From NCBI GenBank assembly GCA_031213475.1, contig JARUPZ010000036.1:2294001-2358000 (forward strand): a DNA stretch of 64,000 nt, written 5' to 3'. Source of the stretch: Nereocystis luetkeana. Lineage: Eukaryota > Sar > Phaeophyceae > Laminariales > Laminariaceae. The translations under genes and the position numbers were made by a program. Positions 55,340 to 64,000 of the stretch are shown one piece after another. Every line of letters begins with the position of its first letter. Position 1 is the first letter of the stretch. Under the pieces are notes generated by a model, which was not told where the DNA came from, did no database searches, and saw nothing but the letters and a program-made list of their open reading frames with translations.

Positions 55340-57939
55340 GTACTTATATAAACAGCAAATTGATTTTTCTACCGGTCAGCTCGTGATTCGTTACTACTGT
55401 TGGTATATCTTATCCTTTCCTTCGGCCGGCTGGAGCTCCTCCCGCCCCTCCGTCTTCCTTGGCCAGACCCAGCGCCTTGGATACTGTGGGGAGCACGCGG
55501 CCGAGGAACTGGAACAAACCAACAAAACAAGTTGTGAGAAGGGAGCGCGCGAGGGTCGGCAGGCACAAGGGTAGGAGGGAAGGTGGGCGGCGGTTGTTGA
55601 TGGTGTGTTCATTCACTTCGTCCCAGAGGTCGATCGACTATTAATAACAAGATTTTTTTTCCCGTTTAAAGGAGTATACCGAATTACTACTGGTTGCCGG
55701 TCGGTGTCCATCTTGCAACTCATCTGATGTCTATCTCGCAAATCATCTGGTGTCTATCTCGCAATATTTTTTTGGCACCGCTCCACGACACCCCCACGGG
55801 GGCCACGGCAGAAGTGGCAGCGGTGACGGAAATTGTACGTAACGGTAATGTAACGGCCATGTTTCGGCAACGGAGGCGGTAATGGTAGCCGCAACGTCAA
55901 CCGTACCGTCCAAGATCGCCGGCTACTCCTGCAGTGTAAAAAGGCTCCAGCCTGGGTGGGTTTTAGTAGGTTTTAACCCTTTCATCACTACAGTAGGTCA
56001 GGGGGTCTTGACATCTTGACAGCTACGTACGCCTGGTGGGGTGGGACGGAAACGTGGCGGCGGCGCGGAGGGTCAACCACCTCTTTACGGCGTTAAAAAA
56101 ACAAACAAAAAATGCCACCACCATTACCACCACCACCAATTTTTTGCGATCATAACACCACCACCACCACCACGAAAAAACGCCTCCTTTATTACTATCC
56201 GCACGACAACTGTTCCGTTAATCCCTTTGTTGTAACTGCACCCACATTTTTTCGGAGACAAAACTACTTCGAAACACTATCGGGTCCTTTTTTCTGCAGT
56301 ACCCGAAGGGTTGACACCTCGGACAGATCAGATAGATCATCGCCGCATTATCTAAATCATTTAGGGCAGATAAATTTCTAATCTGTATGACCTGTATGGA
56401 TCTAGCTCATGTGGCCGGGTGGGAGTCGTTATATATTTGTGCCCGTTCCTGGGCTGGATCCGGTTGGATCTGGATCTGTGCCGAGCAGAAAAAATCCTGC
56501 ACAACGTTATCACAACGGCAGGTTACGATCTAACGGATGCTCTACTGTAGATTTATACCAGCACATTCACACCGAATCCTTCGTATTGTTGAATTGACGC
56601 TTAACCCCTTTCAAGACTGCAGTCCCGTTTCGGGGACAAACCAGTCAATTTCTAAGTAATTCGTCCCTAAAACGGGACTGCAGTCCTAAAAGGGTTAAGC
56701 CAGTCTCACCGAGAGATCGCCCGAGAAGCATTCGGTTTCGAATTAATTATTTGCCGTGCTGAAAAACAAAATACCATAAACGTCCGAAACCGACCGACGT
56801 TTTCGGTGAACCGACCGAACCATCTTGGTTTTCGGCTCACAACCCTGCCGACGAAGTGGAAGAAAAGGGTTAAGACACGTACCTGGTGTGGGAGGACGAA
56901 AATGAGTACCGTGGCGCCTTCCACAGCCGCGGCGAGGTCACCCTCGGCCGTTACGTTCGAAGGGAGCTTGACGCCGGGCAGGTACTTGACGTTCTCGTGC
57001 TCCTGGTTGATGACGTCCGTGAGGCATGCCTCCTGGCCCTTGTGGCAAACCTGCTCGGGGAATACCCACTGCCGAACCTCGCGCTCGAAACCCTCCTGCA
57101 TGGGTGCCACGTTATATTCATAGACGTGTGTGCGTGAGTTGCGTTGCGCGTCAGTAGAGCTATGCCTCCTTATTCGGCACTACATTGGTTAACCCCTTTA
57201 GAACTCCAGTCCCGTTTTGGGGACAAGCCACTCAAATTCCAAGTAATTTGTCCCCAATTGTCCCCAAAACGAAACTACAGCCCTAAAAGGGTTAACGCAC
57301 AGCAGTAGTGCTTGTAGTATGTACGGTATAACATTAAAACAATATTAGCATCATAGGTACTATACTGCACGAGACAAAGAGGACTACGTGGCCTGGCCCT
57401 CAGCCAATCACTCCCGAGGCTGCATGAACATTCTTCCACGTACGTACTATTAATAATAAGAAGAACAGCAGTAGCGCATATACCGCTCCGGCAGCGAATT
57501 ATGTGCCATTAACCACTTTATAACCGCAGCCCCGTTTTTGGGGACAAACCACTCAAATTCTGAGTAATTTGTCCCCAAAACGGGACTGCGGTCCTAAAAG
57601 TGTCAACTCGTTTCGCCACAAGAGGGACACTTGTATGTGTAAAATCCCGGTTTGGAGTTTGATGTAGACCTGTCACACGTAGATAGTATTTATCCCGACC
57701 AAGCCAGAGTGGTGCCCATGACATTCTCAAATCATCTCGCCGATTTCTTTTCGTTTTCATTCTCGCACCTGCTCCGTGACGTTCTGTCCGATGATCCTCG
57801 CGATCGCGCTGCCCCAGTTGCCGCTGCCGATGATGGCAACGCGCTCTGCCCTACCGCCCGACGCGTCAGCCGGGAGAACGTCGGAGGCGCAGCCAAGGTC
57901 GGCGTCCAGGAGGCTCTCGCAGCTGGTCATGGATCCCAT
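50403..57939 (-). CDS. GPD1: NAD-dependent glycerol-3-phosphate dehydrogenase
   Basis: Reduces dihydroxyacetone phosphate to glycerol-3-phosphate with NADH, feeding glycerolipid and glycerol synthesis. Exons (5' to 3'): 57939-57769, 57095-56883, 55508 to about 55411, 54469-54304, 53437-53321, 52930-52773, 52196-52086, 51189-51019 and 50535-50403. Signatures in order: the nucleotide-binding loop [64 protein letters not shown] (catalytic-type Lys), [77 protein letters not shown] and [12 protein letters not shown]. All junctions except that after exon 3 use GT-AG with matching phase. About 440 residues against roughly 350 for the cytosolic enzyme; the extra is an N-terminal leader of about 32, an insertion before LFHRP and a tail after the last helix. 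No clear plastid presequence. GpsA is the bacterial equivalent. Confidence 0.92.
50705..50770. repeat. (TA)n tract
   Basis: TATATATTATATATTATATA in the last intron of the GPD gene. Confidence 0.85.
51298..51550 (+). repeat. Family 4 repeat interrupted by a MITE
   Basis: The head (TACCCGTCGACACCCAGCAC to AGCCCTCTCCGTGG) lies at 51298-51372 and the tail (GAGCAGAGTGGACAACACGA) resumes at 51509. The MITE at 51381-51492 sits between them. Confidence 0.75.
51381..51492. repeat. Family 1 MITE, copy 8, nested in family 4
   Basis: TATTACGAGGGGCCATAGTA at the left, ATGCCCCCCCCCCGTAATA at the right. It lies inside the family 4 repeat at 51298-51550, in the GPD intron before exon 8. Confidence 0.85.
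53535..53700 (-). repeat. Family 3 repeat
   Basis: Reverse orientation: GTACTCATTATCATGCATGG, CATAGACCCTCGCACCG and CCGACCAGGCAGACAT, in the GPD intron between exons 4 and 5. Confidence 0.7.
55270..55340. repeat. (TA)n tract
   Basis: About 60 bp of alternating TA adjoining ATACCAGGTATATA. Confidence 0.85.
56315..56575. repeat. Family 7 GATC-rich dispersed repeat
   Basis: Full copy with GACACCTCGGACAGATCAGA, GTATGACCTGTATGGATCTA and GTGGCCGGGTGGGAGTCGTT, matching 15520-15745. Confidence 0.65.
56601..56699. repeat. Family 2 hairpin repeat
   Basis: TTAACCCCTTTCAAGACTGC to CTAAAAGGGTTAAG; the loop contains TCTAAGTAATTCG. Confidence 0.85.
57188..57295. repeat. Family 2 hairpin repeat, long-loop subtype
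   Basis: GTTAACCCCTTTAGAACTCC to AAAAGGGTTAAC. It has the doubled TTGTCCCCAATTGTCCCC also found at 61763-61870. Confidence 0.85.
57509..57606. repeat. Family 2 hairpin repeat
   Basis: TTAACCACTTTATAACCGCA to CCTAAAAGTGTCAAC, in the first intron of the GPD gene. Confidence 0.85.
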
Positions 57940-58454
57940 CGATGACTGTCATCACGTAGTACCAGGTACGCGTCAGTTGCATCACGCAAGATTGGGGACG
58001 GGGGGGGGGGGAGAGGGGAGAGGGGCGGGAGGGGGGAACGGGGGACGGGGGACGGGGAGGAGGCGAGAGAAGGTGGAGGCGCTATCGTGAGAGCGTGAGG
58101 TTGGGGGGAGGTTGTTTGTTTACTATTAATAAGGATAAAAACCACTAGGCCAAGTCCGCATCAGCAGCTGACTTTTTTCTTCACAAACGAACTATAGTAC
58201 GTAAGTTCAGGGTTCACGACAGGTCTTCAAAAGAGCGCGGCCATCCTCCCAAGCAGGGCTCATCACGAGATGTCTCGCAAGCTAACAAGCAAAGTCCGGA
58301 CGCCGAGGAACGTCGCAAGGCATACCGCGACGAGCTGCTTGGGACGATGGCCTCGCTTTCGAAGACCAGAGCCTGTGAACCCTGTATTATTTTGTTCGAG
58401 TTTCAAAAGTATATGGTCACGCCGAGACTCGAACCCACGCACGCCCATGCTCAC

Positions 58455-59909
58455 GAGAGGGTCGACGGTAAACATGGGGGCCGTGGGAACCGCGAGGATG
58501 AACGTGTTCCTGCGGAAGCTGACAAACATGGGCGCCGTCAGCTTGGCAGGAAAGGACAAGACAGGGGCTAGGGCCCATACGTGAGCAGTCCTATAGTACA
58601 CGAGTCGAAAGTACGTACTATTAATAGTGCGTATACGTACAGGTACCGGACACGGTATAATACAGCTGCGTCACAAAACCTACTGTGGAAAAATCGTTTC
58701 AGGCCACAAAACTTTTCCGGGGTATATTAAATAGGACCAAATATTGTTAGTAAAAACGTAAAAACAGCGAAATAGGAAGGTTTACGTCTGCACCTTGGGT
58801 CCTATTTAATATGGTCCCCCGAAATAGTCGTCGTACGGGTAGGTTTAACACAGCAACAGAGATGTTCTCAACCTGTCTCAACTGCTGTAATTTTGTGCTC
58901 GGAAAAGCCCTGGTAAAAAGGAGGTCTACATTCACACAACGTGTACGCTGCTGTGTCGGCAAAACGACTGTTAAATTATGAGTACGTCAGATGAGTACAC
59001 AACCAGCGCCGTGGAAGATGTGCGAGAGGCTCATCTATGCCCTACGCGCGTCGAGCGGGGGGTGGTTGGAGGGGGGGGGGGGGGGGGTCGTCCTCGAGGC
59101 ATGCTCGAAGCTTTGCCATGCATTCTCCAACTCTGGAAGGCCATGATCCAACATGTGTGCCACGATAACAACTCGTACCGTACGTTGTGCACGAATGGGA
59201 AAGTGCTGCTTGCGTTTCGAGCAATCCAGAGAATGCCACGATCAGCGCCTAGGAGAGCATATGCGAGGGCCGTATCTGTATCCTGACGTGTTTTAGGGGA
59301 GACACGTGCAGAGGGGGGGGCGGGTCCTTGAGCCGTGCTCGAAGCATTGCCATGCCCATCCAAGTAAAATGCCTTGACGTTGATGGCTGTCACCTGTGCG
59401 CACCAGTACTAAAGCAGTACCTACTGCTGTACACGACTGCTGCGCTTCGAGCACACCAGACAATTACGCCACCAGCGTTCTAGAGCACGCGAGGAGGGGT
59501 ACTGACACCTTGCCCGTCTCCGAGGAGGAGACACATGGAGAGCGGGGGGCGGGGGGGAGGCGGGAGCGGGGGGGCTGCTGTCCCCGAGCCATGCTCGAAG
59601 GGCTGGCTACTCGTACGGGGTACGTACGTGTTTAGTCTACTGCTGCTGTAGGCTATACCTGGTATAGGCCATACGCATTTCGAACAACCAGAGTATCGCG
59701 CGAGAGGCAGGCTGTAAGGCCCCTCTGCACCCCGAAACCATGCCACAAGCATGCACCTCCCCGACAAACTCAAAGCTAAACAAGACAGAGAGACAAGAGG
59801 AGTCCCTCCCCACTTCCCACTCACTCGTACTCACCGATTCTTCGTCGTGGGCGTGTTCCACCACCAAACTGTTCGATCCATTCGTCGTCATCGTCATCGA
59901 GGAAGCCAT
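58455..59909 (-). CDS. Candidate exons of an unknown gene
   Basis: Exon 59909-59835 starts with ATG (MASSMTMTTNGSNSLVVEHA, then HDEES) and ends at a consensus donor TCG|GTGAGT, phase 0. A second candidate, 58541-58455, lies between CTGCCAAG and CTC|GTGAGC, also phase 0, and reads LTAPMFVSFRRNTFILAVPT. The motif PMFVSFRR with following hydrophobic residues recalls nucleotide-sugar/triose-phosphate transporters, but one 29-residue exon is not enough. No stop-containing exon could be fixed before the GPD gene at 57939. The two exons may not belong together. Confidence 0.25.
58714..58827. repeat. Family 1 MITE, copy 9 (diverged)
   Basis: TTCCGGGGTATATTAAATAG at the left, TTAATATGGTCCCCCGAAAT at the right. 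Confidence 0.8.
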
Positions 59910-60464
59910 GTTAGCTTGCTTCTGCGTGCGCTTGCTTGCCGCGGGCTAGAAGGGGGAAGGCGGGCGCGCGCGGCGGGGCGGGGGAGGGGGGGGGCTTCTG
60001 CGACACACGCGTGATCCACCAGACTCGGAGCAGGGAGGGACAGGAGCAGCGGAGATGTGACAAGATAGATGCGCCTCTTCTTTTTGGGGGGGCCTTGTTC
60101 TTGCTTGTGCTTGCAGCTCGGATCCGAAAAGCAGGATTGATGACGCGAGTGACGTGTGTAACATCTCCGTAATCTACTACACAATCTACGGAGATTTTTT
60201 CCCAAAGGCCCAGGGGATACACACTCGTAAAATCGTAAAATCACTGAAACATCGACAAAAAAATATCGAATTATCAACTATCGCACCATCCGATGTGTCT
60301 CCGTCCGCCTGTCTACATACGGTATATATGCCTGCTGTCTCCCTGCTGCCGTGAGCCTGCTGTGATACCGAGGAAGAGACAGAGACCGGCAGGCCGTGGG
60401 CAGGACAACTCTGCACTTGTTTCTAGCCGTGCAGTACGGCGGTGCTGCCCGTGGGATCCTAGGC
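59910..60464. promoter_or_regulatory. Region between divergent starts
   Basis: Lies between the ATG at 59909 (minus, tentative) and the ATG at 60465 (plus). It has a G-run at 59982-59994 and a CGTAAAATCGTAAAATC repeat near 60227. No core promoter motif stands out. Confidence 0.3.
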
Positions 60465-61233
60465 ATGAACGAAGCTTCCGACGTTTCCTTGCCCGAGATG
60501 ATCGAGGTTCGGACCTGTGGCGCACAGGGAAGGGGTTACTTCGCGAAAGTCTCCATCGAGGCTGGGACAACTGTGCTCGAGAGCTCCAGGCCGATCGTGT
60601 GGGCCGTCAACGACGAGCACGAGAGTCGCAACTGTAGGTCAGTCAGTCATCTCACGCGCTTTTGCGCGCAGGTTAGTCCTCGGCTTCGGTGCGCAGGCTG
60701 CAGTTTTCCTTCGATGATCGATTGGTCTTTTTGCGGCGCAATAAGCACGATGCCAGACGTGCTTGCGTGTTGCGTGCTTGTGCCGCCGGGAGTCTGAACG
60801 CTGCTGTGCTGTGCTGGCGCAGCTCTACGAACTCTTGCGCTGCTGCTCTTGGAACCCGCCTTGTGACTATGGGCTTGGTTATGGCAACAAAAACAACAGC
60901 AAGTGTTCTGTTCGTTCTTGGACGGCTGTACACAGACACAGCAGTACTACAGCAGTAGTCATCAGGCCAGAGACCCTGCATGTGTACGTACGTAGAGAAG
61001 CGATGTGCTCCAAGGTGTAGCAGCAGTACAAGTACGATACACGAGGTCAAATGTTCGCCGCCTGCTCGTGCACTCGTACTGCTGTTTGCGGCCGTACGAT
61101 GTCGACTACCTAGTCCTGGTTCCTTTTTGAGTCATGGCGGACTGGTCAGTGGTGTGGTAGACTGGAAGCAAGCGCCCTTGTCAGCATTTCGCACGTGTGT
61201 TGCACCCTGCGGCAGAAACAGCACAAGTAGCAG
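60465..61233 (+). CDS. SET/SMYD-like methyltransferase, N-terminal exons
   Basis: Exon 1, 60465-60633, starts at ATG and reads MNEASDVSLPEMIEVRTCGA, then QGRGYFAKVSIEAGTTVLES and SRPIVWAV. The pattern GRGyfA.....aGt.vles.P is the opening of SET domains of the SMYD type, where this glycine-rich strand helps bind S-adenosylmethionine. With the donor AACT|GTAGGT (phase 1), exon 2, 61186-61233 (acceptor TTGTCAG, donor AGCA|GTAAGT, phase 1), adds FRTCVAPCGRN, which could begin the Cys pairs of the MYND/SET insert. An alternative donor TGTAG|GTCAGT four bases later is equally good but does not match that exon in phase. The catalytic NHSC and post-SET parts are not found, so the gene continues or is broken. 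Confidence 0.5.
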
Positions 61234-61314
61234 TAAGTGAGCAGTGCTGCTGTACCAGGTACAGCAGTAGAACGTACCTGGTCCGTAATACGTTTGTGCT
61301 TGTGTTCCTCGTTC

Positions 61315-61530
61315 TACCCGTCGACATCCAGCACAACCAGTGTCCGTCCCGTTTCTTCAATGGTACCTGGTACATAATAAGGAGAGCATACAACCTCTGG
61401 CCACAAAAGTACGACACAGCAGAGAGTCACATCGTGATGTAGTAGGCAGAAAAGACAACGCAATGCCATGTCATCGTACTGGATACGACAGGCACGACAT
61501 ACACGCCCATGGAAGAGAGAAACGAAAGGA
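61315..61530 (+). repeat. Family 4 repeat with GTACCTGGTAC insertion
   Basis: CCCGTCGACATCCAGCACAA to the GGAAGAGAGAAACGAAAGGA tail. At 61360-61372, GGTACCTGGTACA replaces the consensus after TCAAT. Confidence 0.8.
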
Positions 61531-61762
61531 AAAAACGAAAAAAATGTGTCAATTTCTCAATACAACTGTCTGTCAGTGGGGGTCCCTCAGTAAGGCGGTG
61601 GTATGCCAGACCACTATTAAGGGTCAATCTTAACGAGGAGTGTTTTTCAGTTTTTTTTTCAGTATTTTCCCGAAATTTCGGTATTTTCCTATATATAGGA
61701 AAAAACCGACAAATACCGAAATTTCATGAAAATACTGAAATAAACCTAAAAGACAGCCCTCG

Positions 61763-61870
61763 TTAACCCCTTTAGAACTCCAGTCCCGTTTTGGGGACAA
61801 GGCTCTCCAATTCCAAGTAATTTGTCCCCAATTGTCCCGAAAACGAGACTGCAGTCCTAAAAGGGTTAAG
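61763..61870. repeat. Family 2 hairpin repeat, long-loop subtype
   Basis: GTTAACCCCTTTAGAACTCC to AAAGGGTTAAG; closest relative at 57188-57295. Confidence 0.85.
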
Positions 61871-62265
61871 ATCGACCCTAATATGCCAGCCATATTGCGG
61901 GCAGCCGCCTGACCGTTCTTCGTGAATAGGGGGGGTGCAGCCTTATCGAGGGCGTGGGAATACCTCAGGAAGGCGGTTACCGCGTCAATGAGGGAGATAT
62001 CCTGTTTTAGTGTGTCGTACCCTACAGCATAATAGCTGTTAACCTAACAGAGCGCATACCTGGTACCTGATAGAATAGAAAACCTGTTCGAAATATTATA
62101 TCATGATCGCAGCAGAGCTGACAGAATATATGTTTCAGTGTGATTGAAAACAACTGACTCTGGTGCCGTGCTGAGACTACTCGTAGCACCGCCTACTGCC
62201 CACACGTTGCTGCACTACTACTGTATGATATACAAAATCAGGAATACCACACCGGGGCCATGCAG
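61871..62265. other. No gene recognised
   Basis: Short unrelated frames and one ACCTGGTACCTG site near 62060. Confidence 0.4.
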
Positions 62266-63170
62266 CACAACTCTGCTGCGCTACCCCCCGTCCCCTCCTT
62301 GGGTCTTGAACAAACCCTTATGTCCGCCTGCCGCACTAGCTTGGACGCATGCGCTTCGATGAACGCCATCCTGGCCTTCTGCAGGTGGAAGGCGGCGTTG
62401 TCATTGCCGCCCTCCTCCGCTGCCCTCTCCAGGAGGCCAAAGCTCGAGGAATTTTCGGCGTAAAGCGGCGGCACCGTGCCCCCGAACCTCGTCATCTCAT
62501 TGTCGCCGTCCTCCTTATCGTCATCAGTGGAGTCCACGCCCCCCACGCCACGATGCCTTCCAGCTGCGCCGTCATCTCGTTCACCACATCCAGCCGCATA
62601 GCTTCGACGGCGTCCTCCTGGTCCTCCACAGTCGCCCAAACCTGAGCCGCTTCGATGGTAGCCTCATCGGCGCACCCTCCCGGGATGATGCTATGGTTCG
62701 CCAACAAATTGAACATCGCCGTGCCAGTGACGGGCGACCCCTGTTCGTCTGCCTGGCGCACACGTGAGCTCACGTTGTTCAGCGTTTTTTCCAGCTCCTC
62801 CCCCGCAGGGTCCTTGGAACCGTCTGGCACGCCTTTCCCGTGGTCTGCCGCGAGCGTAGCCTTCATCTCCAGCAGCAGTGTTTGGGCTTTGACCCAGCAC
62901 CTGCGTGGTAGAGGGCTCGCCTCTCCTCCTGGACATGGGAGGAAACCGTGCGCAGCCCACACTTGGAACGGCCTGCTACTACGGGGGACCATAGTTAATA
63001 GGACCGAATATTGTTAGTAAAAATGGTTAAATATATAGGTAATTATGTATACCATAGGTCCTATTAACTATGCCCCCCCGTAATAACGTGCCATGAGTAA
63101 CTCCCCGACCAAGCAGTTGCAGGACCTCAAGCTTTTGGTCCAGAGTAAGCCGCGCGCGAGACGTGCTCAT
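62266..63170 (-). pseudogene. Pogo-like transposase remnant, MITE-interrupted and frameshifted
   Basis: From ATG 63170 the minus strand reads MSTSRARLTLDQKLEVLQLL then GRGVTHGT, a CENP-B/pogo-type helix-turn-helix start. It is cut at 63086 by a family 1 MITE. Beyond the MITE (62977 to about 62900) the same frame resumes with the second helix (KCGLRTVSSHVQEERR). After a register change a coding-looking stretch (62905-62550) has CWVKAQTLLLEMKATLAADH and EELEKTLNNV. A CW.KA motif followed by an acidic tail would suit the end of a DDE transposase, but the catalytic core is missing. Near 62533-62555 the frame shifts by one base within a G6 run and continues (DDDKEDGDNEMTRFGG, FHLQKARMAFIEAHASKLVR) to about 62266. 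The downstream part could instead be an unrelated host exon. Confidence 0.45.
62978..63085. repeat. Family 1 MITE, copy 10, inside the pogo-like frame
   Basis: Plus orientation CTACGGGGGACCATAGTTAA to CCCCCCCGTAA, with TA on each side. The interior matches copies 7 and 8. Confidence 0.85.
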
Positions 63171-63243
63171 TATCCGTTTTTTCTGAACCAGATGCCGGGC
63201 TCTTCCACGGTCCCGCCCCACGGCCCTCCTTGTCTGTGGTACT

Positions 63244-63468
63244 TTAGCGCTTGGCCGCGGGGGCTTTCACGACATCCTTTGTGGAGGAGTTGGCAGCAGC
63301 GTACGCGTGACAGATGCGGCGCATTTTGTTGTGACCATCTGGTTCCTCCACCTCGCCACAAAAAACGTGAAGCCGGCCACCATACCCTCCACTACAAACA
63401 TGGCCGTCAGGGGGCTCTGGTGTGAGAGTTGGAATAGTGCACAGTAGTTCACCTGCTGCACAGGGCAT
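63244..63468 (-). pseudogene. Zinc-ribbon-like transposon-associated fragment
   Basis: A minus-strand frame ending at 63244 contains CSGGYGGRLHVFCGEVEEPD, then GHNKMRRICHAYAAANSS and a basic tail to stop. The spacing of Cys and His resembles a zinc-binding tail seen in large transposon proteins of brown algae (from memory), with one expected Cys replaced by Tyr. The start is unclear. It lies just upstream of the pogo-like remnant on the same strand. Confidence 0.3.
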
Positions 63469-64000
63469 CGTGCGCCTCTACTGCTCGAGCGGTAGGGGTG
63501 TGTCCTGGTGAGGTGGTATGCACTGGTGTTTCCCGCGGTCCTGGGGCGGTACGCCGTGCTGTGCGAGGGCTGGTAGAGGGTGCCTCTACAGATGTGGAGG
63601 CAGAGACCGCCCTCAGTTAGGTGGTAGACCGCCCCATTGAGGGACCATCCCTCGGTAAGGCGATGACCGCCTTATTGAGGGACTTTCACTGAAGTGGGGC
63701 TTGGGGAATCGGCGCAAAAAGAAGAGAGGGAAAACTTTCCAAGGCTTGCACAGGCATTCTCGATACGGGTCGCTCGAGTTTTCGAGTTTTGTTTCATTGT
63801 TGCCGGTGGCATGTGCTCTCTGCTGCGACGCCACCACGAGCGCTTTATTATGAACCTCGCCGTGGAAATAGCCACACTCGAAATATATTGTTTACAGCTA
63901 CATCATGGGTATTGAAATCACCTCAATTCGTGGTAGCATGTGGGATATTTTTATGAAAGGCCCCAGCCACCCACGACGCCGAATGATACGTACGTGCCAT
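63469..64000. other. No gene recognised
   Basis: Repeats of AGGCGGTGACCGCC/CCCTCAGT type at 63600-63690 (two imperfect copies of GACCGCC...TTGAGGGAC), otherwise unstructured to the window end. Confidence 0.4.

Noticed and set aside
58395..58450. tRNA-like GGTTCGAGTCTCGG on the minus strand
   Set aside because: The T-stem does not pair and there is no D or anticodon arm.
62492..62905. RNA polymerase II subunit 4-like protein
   Set aside because: EELEKTLNNV and a LLAN segment recall that family, but the order and spacing do not hold over the rest of the frame.

Overview
This window looks like a piece of nuclear genome from a photosynthetic stramenopile, most plausibly a brown alga. The reasons are: intron-rich protein genes with GT-AG introns of about 0.3-3.6 kb; a secreted-type presequence with an S-A-F cleavage motif typical of nucleus-encoded plastid proteins in heterokont algae; a very high density of short inverted-repeat elements; and CAG/CTG-coded Gln, Ala and Ser runs. 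The assignment rests on gene style and recognised protein families, not on a marker gene.

Layout. 1-9.9 kb holds no convincing gene. It carries hairpin repeats, a 1.0-kb hAT-like element, a broken non-LTR retrotransposon (LINE) tail and a 151-bp tandem array that grew out of a dispersed repeat. 10.0-17.1 kb (+) is a seven-exon J-domain chaperone gene related to DNAJA but without the zinc-finger block. 17.1-22.3 kb is mostly gene-poor. 22.35-31.4 kb (-) is a PH-domain protein with long Gly-, Gln- and acid/Ser-rich tails. 32.1-39.2 kb (+) is a four-exon plastid-targeted protein of unknown function, divergent from the PH gene across a 0.7-kb gap. 42.45-45.98 kb is a complete but internally deleted chromovirus (Ty3/gypsy) with 276-bp LTRs; it reads on the minus strand and ends in a chromodomain plus a second, Tudor-like module. 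50.4-57.9 kb (-) is an NAD-dependent glycerol-3-phosphate dehydrogenase in nine exons. 58.4-59.9 kb (-) has weak exon candidates. 60.5-61.2 kb (+) has the first two exons of a SET/SMYD-like gene. 62.3-63.5 kb (-) carries remnants of a pogo-like transposon with a MITE inside its helix-turn-helix region.

The host genes do not form a pathway; they are ordinary housekeeping and signalling genes embedded in repeats. The repeats are the striking part. Several families recur through introns and intergenic DNA: family 1, a TA-flanked MITE of about 107 bp (10 copies); family 2, a hairpin element of about 100 bp (about 14 copies); family 3, a C-tract repeat of about 200 bp; family 4, an unclassified repeat of about 220 bp; family 7, a GATC-rich repeat; and tRNA-related SINEs. 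A near-palindromic 11-mer, GTACCAGGTAC, also occurs inside copies of three of these families.

Exon boundaries were inferred by eye from reading frame, splice consensus and phase matching. Repeat edges are approximate to a few bases unless a target-site duplication is given.
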